Shown one piece after another: positions 8,739-17,400 of a stretch of 37,967 nt of DNA. A program made the translations under genes and the position numbers. Every line of letters begins with the position of its first letter. Position 1 is the first letter of the stretch. Source of the stretch: a virus. The DNA lies in IMG/VR virus record IMGVR_UViG_3300046167_000393, positions 1 to 37,967 of that record. One strand, given 5' to 3'. The notes beneath the pieces were generated by a model. That model was not told the origin of the DNA. It was given only the letters and a program-made list of their open reading frames with translations, and made no database searches.

Positions 8739-9746
8739 ATGAAAATAGTAGAACTAATTATAGACGAGGAACAAGAATTCTCAGGAATTGAAGCAATATC
8801 TATTGTAGATGAACCAGCAATAGAAGAAAACTTTATTGCATTATCTAAACAGCACGAAATAAAACTTGCTGAAGTAGATAAAGAAAAAAGAATATTAATG
8901 GGTGCTGCTTTAGTGCCTAACAAAAACATCTATAGAAGAAATGGTGAAGATGAGTATTATATATTCTTTAGTGACGAAACAGTAAGAAAAGCATCTGAAT
9001 TATTCTTAATGAGAGGTAATCAAAATAAATCTACATTAGAACATCAAGCTGAATTATATGGTTTATCTGTTGTTGAATCTTGGATTATAGAAGATGATGT
9101 GCATGATAAATCAAGAAAATACAATATGGATTTACCAGTAGGTACTTGGATGGTTTCTATGAAAGTAAATAACGATGAAGTTTGGAATAACTATGTTAAA
9201 ACTGGTTTAGTAAAAGGATTTTCTATAGAAGGTTATTTTACAGATAAGATAGCTATGAGTAAAATAGAAGAAATACATAATGAAGAAGAAGCTACAGAAA
9301 TACTATTAGAGATCGCTAATTCAATATTAGATAACAAGTATGAATTTGCTACTTATAGTGATTATGGAAGTGGTGTTAGAAATAATGCTAAAAGAGGTAT
9401 TGAACTAAATAAAAAAGTAAATAACAAATGTGCAACTAGCGTAGGTAAAGTTAGAGCACAACAATTAGCTAGAGGAGAAAAATTATCTGTATCTACAATT
9501 AAAAGAATGTATTCTTATTTATCAAGAGCAGAAACGTACTATGATGCTGGAGATAGTAAAGCTTGCGGAACTATATCTTATTTATTATGGGGAGGTAAAG
9601 CAGGTTTAGCTTGGTCAAGAGGTAAATTAAGAGAGCTTGGTGAATTAGATTTAAACGATGATGATCCGTGTCAAGCTGGATATGAGCAAATAGGAATGAA
9701 AGATAAAGACGGTAGAAAAGTACCTAATTGTGTACCTAAACAATAA
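8739..9746 (+). CDS. Prohead serine protease, XkdF-like, with C-terminal extension
   Basis: Residues about 1-185 match the XkdF-type phage serine protease family (peptidase S78_2): an N-terminal part with SIVDEPAIEENF, then probable catalytic His102 (STLEHQAE) and Ser162 (VKGFSIEGYF). These enzymes cleave scaffold and capsid during head maturation. Residues about 205-300 form a second Arg/Lys-rich domain containing SVSTIKRMYSYLSR and ISYLLWGGKAGLAW, seen in other phage head proteins. The C terminus carries a Cys-containing tail (DDDPCQAGYEQIG, then GRKVPNCVPK). The scaffold and capsid genes lie just downstream, as expected. Confidence 0.82.
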   Translation: MKIVELIIDEEQEFSGIEAISIVDEPAIEENFIALSKQHEIKLAEVDKEKRILMGAALVPNKNIYRRNGEDEYYIFFSDETVRKASELFLMRGNQNKSTLEHQAELYGLSVVESWIIEDDVHDKSRKYNMDLPVGTWMVSMKVNNDEVWNNYVKTGLVKGFSIEGYFTDKIAMSKIEEIHNEEEATEILLEIANSILDNKYEFATYSDYGSGVRNNAKRGIELNKKVNNKCATSVGKVRAQQLARGEKLSVSTIKRMYSYLSRAETYYDAGDSKACGTISYLLWGGKAGLAWSRGKLRELGELDLNDDDPCQAGYEQIGMKDKDGRKVPNCVPKQ

Positions 9747-9750
9747 TTAA

Positions 9751-9885
9751 ATGGCAAAAAGTAAAGAAACAGTAAGCAATAGTTCTCCAAAGAACAAAAA
9801 AAGAGGTTGCCTTTGTAAAAACGGAACATACTCTATAAAATGTTGTGACGGTACTTTAAGAGCACAAGGTGTTGGCAAAGTATAA
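9751..9885 (+). CDS. Small four-cysteine protein, 44 aa
   Basis: A tiny gene between protease and scaffold. It has a Lys/Ser-rich N terminus and a compact Cys core: Cys20 and Cys22 (GCLCKNGTYS), Cys31 and Cys32 (KCCDGT), then RAQGVGKV. The CxC...CC arrangement could bind a metal or form disulfides. Similar small proteins sit by head genes in marine flavobacterial phages. The function is unknown; a minor head or scaffold-associated role is only a guess from position. Confidence 0.65.
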   Translation: MAKSKETVSNSSPKNKKRGCLCKNGTYSIKCCDGTLRAQGVGKV

Positions 9886-9948
9886 AAATGTAACAACCTT
9901 TTTATGTGTAGTTAGTTAAGTAATAAATTAATTTAATACTCGAAATTT

Positions 9949-10482
9949 ATGGAAAACACTAAAGCTACATCAATTTTGAACGACATCATGGAAAAACTAT
10001 CATTAGTTAAGAAAGATGAAGTAAAAGAAGTTGAGGTTAAGGAAGAAGTAAATCTATCAGAGCAAATTAAAGAAGAAGAACTAAAATCACAAGAACTTAC
10101 TGAACTTGCCTGTGCTTGCGAAGAAGAGAAAAAAGATTTAGCTTCTGAAGAAGTTGTGTCTGAAGAGTTACAAGAAGAAGCTCCTATCGTGGAGGAAGTT
10201 TCTGAAGAAATTGAGATGGATGAAACAAAATACGTTGGTAGAGACGAATTTGAATCTAAAATCTCTGAATTAAAAGGAATGATTGAGGAAATGAAATTAG
10301 GTTACAGTGAAGAAAAACTATCTATGGAAAAAGAAATAGAGAAGTTATCTGCTGAACCAGCTTCAGAACCAATATCACACAACCCTGAAGGGGAAGTAAA
10401 ACAAAACTTTAAATCTTTTGGTCAAAACAGAGTTATGAACACTAGAGATAGAGTAATGAACAGAATTGCTAATTTAAAATAA
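9949..10482 (+). CDS. Capsid scaffold-like protein, 177 aa
   Basis: Very acidic, Glu/Lys-rich, predicted coiled coil (about residues 20-140), ending in a basic tail (NRVMNTRDRVMNRIANLK). Position immediately before the capsid gene and after the protease, together with composition, fits a scaffolding protein that directs procapsid assembly and is then degraded. It has an isolated pair CAC at residues 56-58. The 63-base leader 9886-9948 contains AATTTAATAC at 9930-9939 and probably a promoter, which I cannot place exactly. Confidence 0.7.
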   Translation: MENTKATSILNDIMEKLSLVKKDEVKEVEVKEEVNLSEQIKEEELKSQELTELACACEEEKKDLASEEVVSEELQEEAPIVEEVSEEIEMDETKYVGRDEFESKISELKGMIEEMKLGYSEEKLSMEKEIEKLSAEPASEPISHNPEGEVKQNFKSFGQNRVMNTRDRVMNRIANLK

Positions 10483-10506
10483 ACTAAAAACTAAAATTAA
10501 TTAAAA

Positions 10507-11466
10507 ATGGCTACTACTACATCAATTACAAGTACTTACGCTGGCGAATTTGCAGGCAAGTACATTTCTGCTGCTTTATTATCTGGTGTAACACTTGATA
10601 GAGGCGGTATTGAAATCAAACCAAATGTAAAGTTCAAAGAGGTGATTAAAAAACTTGCTACTGATTCTAACGTAATCAAAGATGCAACTTGTGATTTCAC
10701 TGATACTGCAACTATTACATTAACTGAGAGAGTTCTTCAACCAGAAGAATTCCAAGTAAACCTAGAGCTTTGTAAGAAAGATTTCAGATCTGACTGGGAA
10801 GCTGTATCTATGGGATACTCTGCTTTTGACAACCTACCTCCAAAATTCTCTGATTACTTAATCGGACACGTTGCAGGTTTAGTTGCAGAAAAAACAGAAA
10901 ACAACATCTGGAAAGGTGTTAACGCTAATGCTGGTGAATTCGATGGATTTACTACATTATTAGGAGCTGACGGTGACGTTATTGACGTTGCTGCTGCTAC
11001 AGTAACTTCTTCTAACGTTATTGCACAATTAGGAGCTATCGTTGATGCGATTCCTTCTGCTTTATACGGAAAAGAAGATTTACACATTTATGTATCACAA
11101 AACATTGCTAGAGCTTACATTAGAGCACTAGGAGGATTTGGAATACTACAAAATGCTGCTGGATCAGAAAATGTATCTGACATAGGAGCTAATGGTGTTA
11201 ACGGACAAGGAACTATGTGGTGGCAAAATGGAGCATTATCTTTTGATGGTGTGAAATTATTTGTTGCTAACGGATTGGCTGATAACAGAGCTGTTGCTGC
11301 ACAAAAATCTAACTTATTCTTTGGAACTGGTTTATTATCTGACCACAACGAAGTTAAGTTGATCGACATGGCTGACCTAGATGGTTCTCAAAACGTAAGA
11401 GTTGTTATGAGATTTACTGCTGGTGTTCAGTACGGAATAGGTTCAGAAATTGTACTATATTCTTAA
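10507..11466 (+). CDS. Major capsid protein, HK97-fold type
   Basis: 319 aa, Ala/Gly/Val-rich with few charges, as in major capsid proteins. It follows the scaffold after 24 bases and is closed by a strong terminator at 11490-11524. Segments such as LCKKDFRSDWEAVSMG, AEKTENNIWKGV and the C-terminal NVRVVMRFTAGVQYGIG fit capsid proteins of tailed phages that infect Bacteroidetes. Codons here are less AT-biased (many GCT, GGA, AAC, TTC) than in neighbouring genes, consistent with high expression. Confidence 0.8.
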   Translation: MATTTSITSTYAGEFAGKYISAALLSGVTLDRGGIEIKPNVKFKEVIKKLATDSNVIKDATCDFTDTATITLTERVLQPEEFQVNLELCKKDFRSDWEAVSMGYSAFDNLPPKFSDYLIGHVAGLVAEKTENNIWKGVNANAGEFDGFTTLLGADGDVIDVAAATVTSSNVIAQLGAIVDAIPSALYGKEDLHIYVSQNIARAYIRALGGFGILQNAAGSENVSDIGANGVNGQGTMWWQNGALSFDGVKLFVANGLADNRAVAAQKSNLFFGTGLLSDHNEVKLIDMADLDGSQNVRVVMRFTAGVQYGIGSEIVLYS

Positions 11467-11489
11467 TAAATTAAATTAACCAAAAATTA

Positions 11490-11524
11490 GGGTAGGTGGG
11501 TTAATGCCTACTTACCCTTTTTTT
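11490..11524 (+). terminator. Intrinsic terminator after the capsid gene
   Basis: GGGTAGGTGGG (11490-11500) pairs with CCTACTTACCC (11507-11517), with two G-U pairs and a six-base loop, followed by seven T's. It would end or attenuate transcription after the capsid gene. Confidence 0.85.
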
Positions 11525-11543
11525 ATAAAAAATAATAAAAACT

Positions 11544-12119
11544 ATGAGCTGTGGAATAAACTTAGGTAGAAAAGAACCTTGTAAAGATGTTGTTGGTGGC
11601 TTGAGAAATGTTTACTTTATAAATTATGATGATTCTAATAAAGCAATCACCTTTGATTCAACAGATGATACTTTAGTGAAAACTTTAGGTACAGATGCGA
11701 CAAACGAAGTAGAAGGACATAAATATGAACTAAAAGGTAACTCATCATTTGAACAAAACATTACCTCATCAAGAGAAAACGGTACAACGTTCTTTGAACA
11801 AACATTAAATTTAACACTACACAAATTGACTAAAGAAGATAATAAAGAATTAAAATTATTAGCTTACGGTCGACCTGTAGTAGTTGTTGAAGATTATAAT
11901 AGTAATTTATTTGTAATGGGAGTTGAACATGGTGCTGATGTTTCTGGTGGAACAATAGTAACTGGTGCTGCTATGGGAGATTTAAGTGGTTACACACTTA
12001 CATTAACTGGTATGGAAAAAGCTCCTGCAAATTTTATATTCAAAACTTCAGAAACTGAAACGGTACAAACTACAATAGACAATGCGTTTATTAATGTAAT
12101 CGTTGGTACTAATTCATAA
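11544..12119 (+). CDS. Probable major tail (tube) protein, 191 aa
   Basis: Starts MSCGINLGRKEPCKDVVGGL; the body is beta-strand-rich. The C-terminal half (VMGVEHGADVSGG, then SGYTLTLTGMEKAPANF) resembles the strand-loop pattern of tail tube subunits. It is bracketed by its own terminators on both sides, which suggests separately tuned high expression, as expected for a tube protein. It could instead be another abundant virion protein. Confidence 0.58.
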   Translation: MSCGINLGRKEPCKDVVGGLRNVYFINYDDSNKAITFDSTDDTLVKTLGTDATNEVEGHKYELKGNSSFEQNITSSRENGTTFFEQTLNLTLHKLTKEDNKELKLLAYGRPVVVVEDYNSNLFVMGVEHGADVSGGTIVTGAAMGDLSGYTLTLTGMEKAPANFIFKTSETETVQTTIDNAFINVIVGTNS

Positions 12120-12143
12120 TAACTAAATTTAATTAGGTTAATT

Positions 12144-12171
12144 AAAGGGGTGCTTCGGTATCCCTTTTTTT
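12144..12171 (+). terminator. Intrinsic terminator with TTCG loop
   Basis: AAAGGGGTGC (12144-12153) pairs with GTATCCCTTT (12158-12167) across the stable tetraloop TTCG and runs into seven T's. It closes the probable tail tube gene. Confidence 0.88.
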
Positions 12172-12207
12172 ATGAAAACAAATTAACCTTTTGTTGTTAT
12201 TTATAAT

Positions 12208-12543
12208 ATGGTAATATTAACAACATCAACAAACGATCAGAGTTTTAAAGTTATTCCCAGAAGTACACCAAGCTCAGTAACGTTTGAACTAACCGATAAA
12301 TCTAAAAGAACTACAAGTTCTGTTACAGTATCCGTAAGTAATTCTAATGGATATATGACTATTACAGGTAGTTTCTCTTTAGTAGAAGACAGATTTTATT
12401 CATTTGCAATTAAAGATGGTTCAGCTATAATATATAGAGGTTCTATTTTTTGTACAGATCAAACTAATTTTAATACCTTTGATGTACACTCTGGAGAATA
12501 TACAACAGAAAACACATACGATAACGATTTTGTAATAATATGA
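12208..12543 (+). CDS. Hypothetical structural protein, 111 aa
   Basis: Beta-rich protein starting MVILTTSTNDQSFKVIPRS, with a central FSLVEDRFYSFAIKDG and a C-terminal IFCTDQTNFNTFDVHSG, ending near NTYDNDFVII. Similar proteins sit directly before the portal gene in Bacteroidetes phages. No function known to me. The stop overlaps the ATG at 12540 (ATGA). A head or neck decoration protein is possible. Confidence 0.6.
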   Translation: MVILTTSTNDQSFKVIPRSTPSSVTFELTDKSKRTTSSVTVSVSNSNGYMTITGSFSLVEDRFYSFAIKDGSAIIYRGSIFCTDQTNFNTFDVHSGEYTTENTYDNDFVII

Positions 12544-13790
12544 AAAAAGTAAATAAAATGGCAAGAAAAAGATATAATAGTAAACCTTTGCCAAAAGCTG
12601 AAAAAGGAAAGATACATATAGTCAATATGTCATCTTATACACGACCAGAAATTGTAGAACAATACAATAGAGATTGGGTAGAGTATGGAGAAGACAATGA
12701 TTATTTTAATTACCTTATAGATAGATATAATGGAAGTGCTACTAATAATGCAGCTATAAATGGTATAGCAGAAATGATATATGGTAAAGGATTAGATGCT
12801 GTAGAAGAGGATGCTAAAGGAAAAGATTATGATGAAATGAAAGAGCTATTCACAAAATCTTGTATGAAAAAAGTATGTTATGACTATAAGATGATGGGAC
12901 AAGCTGCAATACAAATAATCTATTCTAAGGACCACAAAAAAATTGTACAAGTAGAACATATACCTGTAGAGACGTTAAGGGCAGAGAAAGCAAATAACAA
13001 GGGTGAAATACAAGGTTATTACTATGCAAAAGATTGGTCAGAGATTACTGCAAAAACACAACCTAAAAGAATACCTGCATTTGGAACTAGCAAGTCAGGA
13101 TTAGAAATATTATATATTAAACCTTATAGAGCTGGATTTTATTATTACTCACCAGTAGATTATCAAGGAGGTTTGCAGTATGCGGAATTAGAAGAAGAGA
13201 TAGCGAACTATCATATAAACAATATACAGAATGGCTTGGCTCCAAGTATGCTTATAAACTTTAATAATGGTGTGCCTACAGAAGAGCAACGATCTATGAT
13301 TGAGCAAAACATACAAGAAAAGTTTAGCGGTTCTTCTAATGCTGGTAGATTTATATTGGCATTTAATGATAGCAAGGAGCTCTCTGCAAGTATCGAGCCA
13401 GTTATACTAAGTGATGCACACGAGCAGTATAAATTTCTTAGTGATGAATCTATGAGAAAAGTAATGGTATCACACAGAATTGTATCGCCCATGCTTGTAG
13501 GAATAAAAGATAATACTGGATTAGGTAACAACGCTGAAGAATTACAAACAGCATCTTTACTTATGGACAATACAGTTATTCGTCCTATGCAAGTTACCAT
13601 ACTAGATGAACTAGAAAAAGTATTAATGTATAACGGAATTCAATTAGATATATACTTTAAAACACTACAACCTTTAGAATTTACTGATCTAACTAATGCT
13701 ATTACAGATGCAGAAATAGAAAAAGAAACAGGTATAAAGAAAGAGGATAGTGAAGTTATAGAAGAAGAACAAATTAACACAGAAGAATAA
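12540..13790 (+). CDS. Portal protein, 416 aa
   Basis: The DNA entry ring of the head. The N-terminal region (YTRPEIVEQYNRDWVEYG, then DNDYFNYLIDRYNGSATNNA) and the following INGIAEMIYGKGL match portal proteins of Bacteroidetes phages, as do the later SMRKVMVSHRIVSPMLVGI and an acidic C terminus. The ATG at 12540 overlaps the previous stop; an internal ATG at 12558 (MARKRYNSK) is an alternative start. The stop overlaps the adaptor start. Unusually, the terminase genes are not upstream but about 18 kb away around the circle. Confidence 0.78.
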   Translation: MKKVNKMARKRYNSKPLPKAEKGKIHIVNMSSYTRPEIVEQYNRDWVEYGEDNDYFNYLIDRYNGSATNNAAINGIAEMIYGKGLDAVEEDAKGKDYDEMKELFTKSCMKKVCYDYKMMGQAAIQIIYSKDHKKIVQVEHIPVETLRAEKANNKGEIQGYYYAKDWSEITAKTQPKRIPAFGTSKSGLEILYIKPYRAGFYYYSPVDYQGGLQYAELEEEIANYHINNIQNGLAPSMLINFNNGVPTEEQRSMIEQNIQEKFSGSSNAGRFILAFNDSKELSASIEPVILSDAHEQYKFLSDESMRKVMVSHRIVSPMLVGIKDNTGLGNNAEELQTASLLMDNTVIRPMQVTILDELEKVLMYNGIQLDIYFKTLQPLEFTDLTNAITDAEIEKETGIKKEDSEVIEEEQINTEE

Positions 13791-14293
13791 TGGCAAAAGC
13801 ACTATTTATAAAACGATCAGATTTAGTCAAGAACACTGCATTAAATTCAAATGTCGATACAGATAAATTTATACAGTTTATTGATTTAGCACAAGAGATA
13901 CACATTCAAAACTATTTAGGTACAGATTTGTATGATAAAATAAGTGCTGATATTTTAGCTGGTACATTATCTGGAGATTATTTATCTTTAGTAAATGACT
14001 ATATACAACCTATGCTTATACATTTTGCTATGGTAGAATATTTACCATTTGCTGCATATTCTATATCTAATGGAGGTGTATATAAACATAATTCAGAGAA
14101 TAGTCAAAATGCAAGTAAAGAAGAAATAGATTTCTTAATACAAAAAGAAAGGGATTTTGCTGAATACTATGCTCAAAGATTTATAGATTATATGTCGTAT
14201 AATGCATCTTCTAAATTTGATGAATATTATAGTAATTCTAATCAAGATATATATCCAGATAAAGATACAGGATTTCACGGATGGGTAGTATAA
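13790..14293 (+). CDS. Head-tail adaptor-like protein (DUF6712-like), 167 aa
   Basis: Mostly helical protein starting MAKALFIKRSDLVKN, with IQFIDLAQEIHIQNYLGTDL and an aromatic C-terminal half. It directly follows and overlaps the portal gene. In Bacteroidetes phages such proteins occupy the head-tail connector position, comparable to gp6-like adaptors. The family name is from memory; the role is inferred from position. Confidence 0.58.
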   Translation: MAKALFIKRSDLVKNTALNSNVDTDKFIQFIDLAQEIHIQNYLGTDLYDKISADILAGTLSGDYLSLVNDYIQPMLIHFAMVEYLPFAAYSISNGGVYKHNSENSQNASKEEIDFLIQKERDFAEYYAQRFIDYMSYNASSKFDEYYSNSNQDIYPDKDTGFHGWVV

Positions 14294-14397
14294 AGAAGAA
14301 TTACAAACCTAAAGAGGTTAACGTAAAAAAATTATTAACTTACTTAAAAAAGAAAGAGAATGGCAAACACAATAGATTGGGCAAAGATATACTGTAG
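14281..14397 (+). CDS. Small basic hypothetical protein, 38 aa
   Basis: Starts inside the end of the adaptor gene (overlap 13 bases): MGSIKKNYKPKEVNVKK, ending GKHNRLGKDIL. Strongly basic, no Cys. It overlaps the next small gene by 38 bases in another frame. It may be real, since this phage packs genes tightly, but the evidence is only the open frame and position. Confidence 0.4.
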   Translation: MGSIKKNYKPKEVNVKKLLTYLKKKENGKHNRLGKDIL

Positions 14398-14467
14398 CAC
14401 TGAATGGGGTGACACTGCAAACGAAAATACATTACATATCGATTCACAACCAACTTGTTTTGAATAA
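14360..14467 (+). CDS. Small protein before the tail fibre, 35 aa
   Basis: MANTIDWAKIYCSTEWGD followed by HIDSQPTCFE. Short proteins with this W-x3-YC...CF pattern are often found directly before tail fibre genes in marine flavobacterial phages, so I consider it real despite its size. Two cysteines. Its stop overlaps the fibre ATG (TAATG). Function unknown; association with the fibre is suggested only by coupling. Confidence 0.6.
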   Translation: MANTIDWAKIYCSTEWGDTANENTLHIDSQPTCFE

Positions 14468-17400
14468 TGGCTACACTTTCGAATACTAAAATAAAAGATA
14501 CTTATCAGTCGCTTGTTAAGTTTAATGACAATGGCAACATAACAACGTCTCCTAAGCGTCTTACAGACGGTTTTGGGAACGCTTCTCCTTTTTATGTATC
14601 TACCACACAGATTGGTATAGGAACGTCTCCTAACTCAAGCTATGACCTTCATGTTTACGGTAACACTAAAATAGGTGCAAACCTAGATGTTTCTGGTAAT
14701 TTAACAGTCAATGGTACTTTAACATATTTAAACGTAACAGATTTAGCTGTAGAAGATCCGCTAATAAAATTAGCAAAAGACAATGACGCTAATATATTAG
14801 ACATTGGTTTGTTTGGTAAATATGCTGTTTCTACAAATGTCAAGTATAAAGGTTTTTTTAATGATGCTAGTGACGATAAATTTAAAATATTTACAGGATT
14901 AACAACAGAGCCAACAACAACAGTTGATGTTAGTGATAGTGGATATGCCGTAGGAACTCTTGTGGCTAATGTTGAAGGAACTTTAACAGGTGTCATAGCA
15001 TCCAGTACAACAGCTACTACACAAAATGCAGGCGATAACAGTACTAAAGTGGCAACTACTGCTTATGTAGACACAGCAACAGGAAACTACTTGCCTTTAT
15101 CAGGCGGTACAATGACTGGTGATATCGCAATGGGAACTAATGATATTTCTGGCGGAGGAACAGCCACATTTACTACTTTCACTGGAAATTTAACAGGAAA
15201 CGTTACAGGAAACGTTACTGGAAATCTTACAGGTAATGTAACAGGCGATGTTACTGGTGGTACAATATCTGGCACAACTGGAACTTTTAGTGATGATGTT
15301 AGTATAGCAATTTCAAAAAAATTAAAATTTGGTGGTGGTAACCATACATATATTAATGAGGATATTGATGATAGATTAAGGTTTTTTACTGGTGGTACTG
15401 AGTTTATGAGATTTACTGAGGATACTACTAATACTGTGCATTTATTTGAAAAAACTATTGTTGATGATGATTTGCAAATAAACAATAATCTAAGCGGAAC
15501 AACTGCAACATTTACTGGCTTAGTTACTGGAATTGCACCAACATCTGACTTAAATTTTGCTACTAAAAAATATGTTGATGATAATAGTGGTGATGCTGAA
15601 GTTGCTAAAAGAATAGATGTAACTGTTAAAAATGTTAGTGGTGGTTCACTTTCAAAAGGGGTTGTAGTTCATGCAGCGCCAACAGCAACACCACCGAGTG
15701 GAAATGTTATTGAAGTTATAGCAGCAGATGCAAATGATGCAGCTAAAATGCCAGCTATTGGTGTTTTGAATGAAACTATTGCAGATGAGGCAGAGGGTGA
15801 AGCAGTAATGTTTGGAGCAGTTAGTGGCATTGACACCTCTAGTTTTAGTGTTGGTGATGAATTATATGTATCTGAAACTGCTGGTGAATTTACTGCAACT
15901 AAACCAACTCCATTTACAAGTGAAGTTCAAAAAATAGCAGTAGTAATAAAATCTCATGCTAGTAATGGTTTGATAAAAGTTTTTGGTGCTGGTAGGTCAA
16001 ATGATATACCTAACAGAGTTGATAGGGATATGAATTTTACAGATGATTCTGAATTAACTTTTGGTGATTCATCTGATTTAAAAATATATCACACCACTAA
16101 TAATATAGTTAGAATAAACTCAGGCGATTTAATTTTTAATTCATTTGTAACTGATGGTGATATAAAATTTCAATTAGATAATGGAGCTGGTTCTTTGACC
16201 GAGTATTTAAGATTGGATGGTGGAAGTGAGTATATTGTCGCATCAAAAAATATTGGTATCGGTGTAAATCCAATTTCATCATTACATTTAAAATATTCTG
16301 GTGGCTCTTATGCTGCTGATTCAACAAGTGGATTTATAAATCAAGCAGAAACTGGAAGAGCAACACAAAGAATAAGATCAATAGATGATGAACCTGCTGA
16401 ATTATTTTTTGACATTGATGGTGGTATAGCTTGGGATATATCAGCTAGAGATTCCTCATCTAACTATGATTTAATGTTTTATGGTAGAGGATCGACAGTT
16501 GGATACAACCAAGTTGCTGGACCTTATGTTAGATTTCACCAAACTGGAAATGTTACTATTTCTGGTTCAATGAATGTACAAGGTACATCAGGAAGCACAT
16601 TTTATGGAATTGATTTTCAAAGAAGCGGCTCTGGTGTTACAACTCCTGATATTTGGGGAAATGGAAATACATTGGTTTTAGGGCATGATTCATCAACACC
16701 AGTAATTAAAATTGATACAACACAAACAACTTTTGTTGGTGATGCTATATTCCCAACAGTACAAATAAGCAATGGTCAATCCTATAATGAAAATATAAGG
16801 ATGTTTCCATCAGCTAATAATGATTATAGCTCTTTAATTTTAGGTGCTGTTTCTGGAACTGGTGGAACTGGATCAGGTCAATGGACATTGGTTAGATACC
16901 CAGCTGCAAATTCTAATAAATTTACAATTAGACATAGCTCAATTGATTTACAAACTTTTACAACTAATGGAAATTCATTTTTCGCAGAAAGATTAGGTGT
17001 TGGTAATACCTCACCAACAGCTAGATTATCAGTGTTTGAACCAGTTGGAAGTGGTGCTAGTAGAACAACACCAGTAACTGTTATGCATTTAGGCACATCA
17101 CATCCTGATGTAGGTTATAATGGTTTTGGTACATCAATAGTTGATTACAGAAGAACATATCAAGAATCAAGTTCACATGCTGTAAATAGTATTGATTTTA
17201 TTGAAAGAGGAAATTCAAACAATGATTTTGGTGGTGCAATAGATTTTAACACTAAAGCATTAAGTAGTGGAACAGTTGCACCAGTTAGAAGAATGAGAAT
17301 TGATTATACTGGTAAAATCGGTATTAATACAACATCAATACCAGGTTTATTAACTATAAAAGGAGCTTCAACTGCAAACAATCCAATGTTGAGAATAAAT

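Noticed and set aside
2216-17096. Minus-strand frames of 60-130 codons throughout the structural genes
   Set aside because: All lie opposite well-supported plus-strand genes, have no start context or domain, and are typical antisense shadows.
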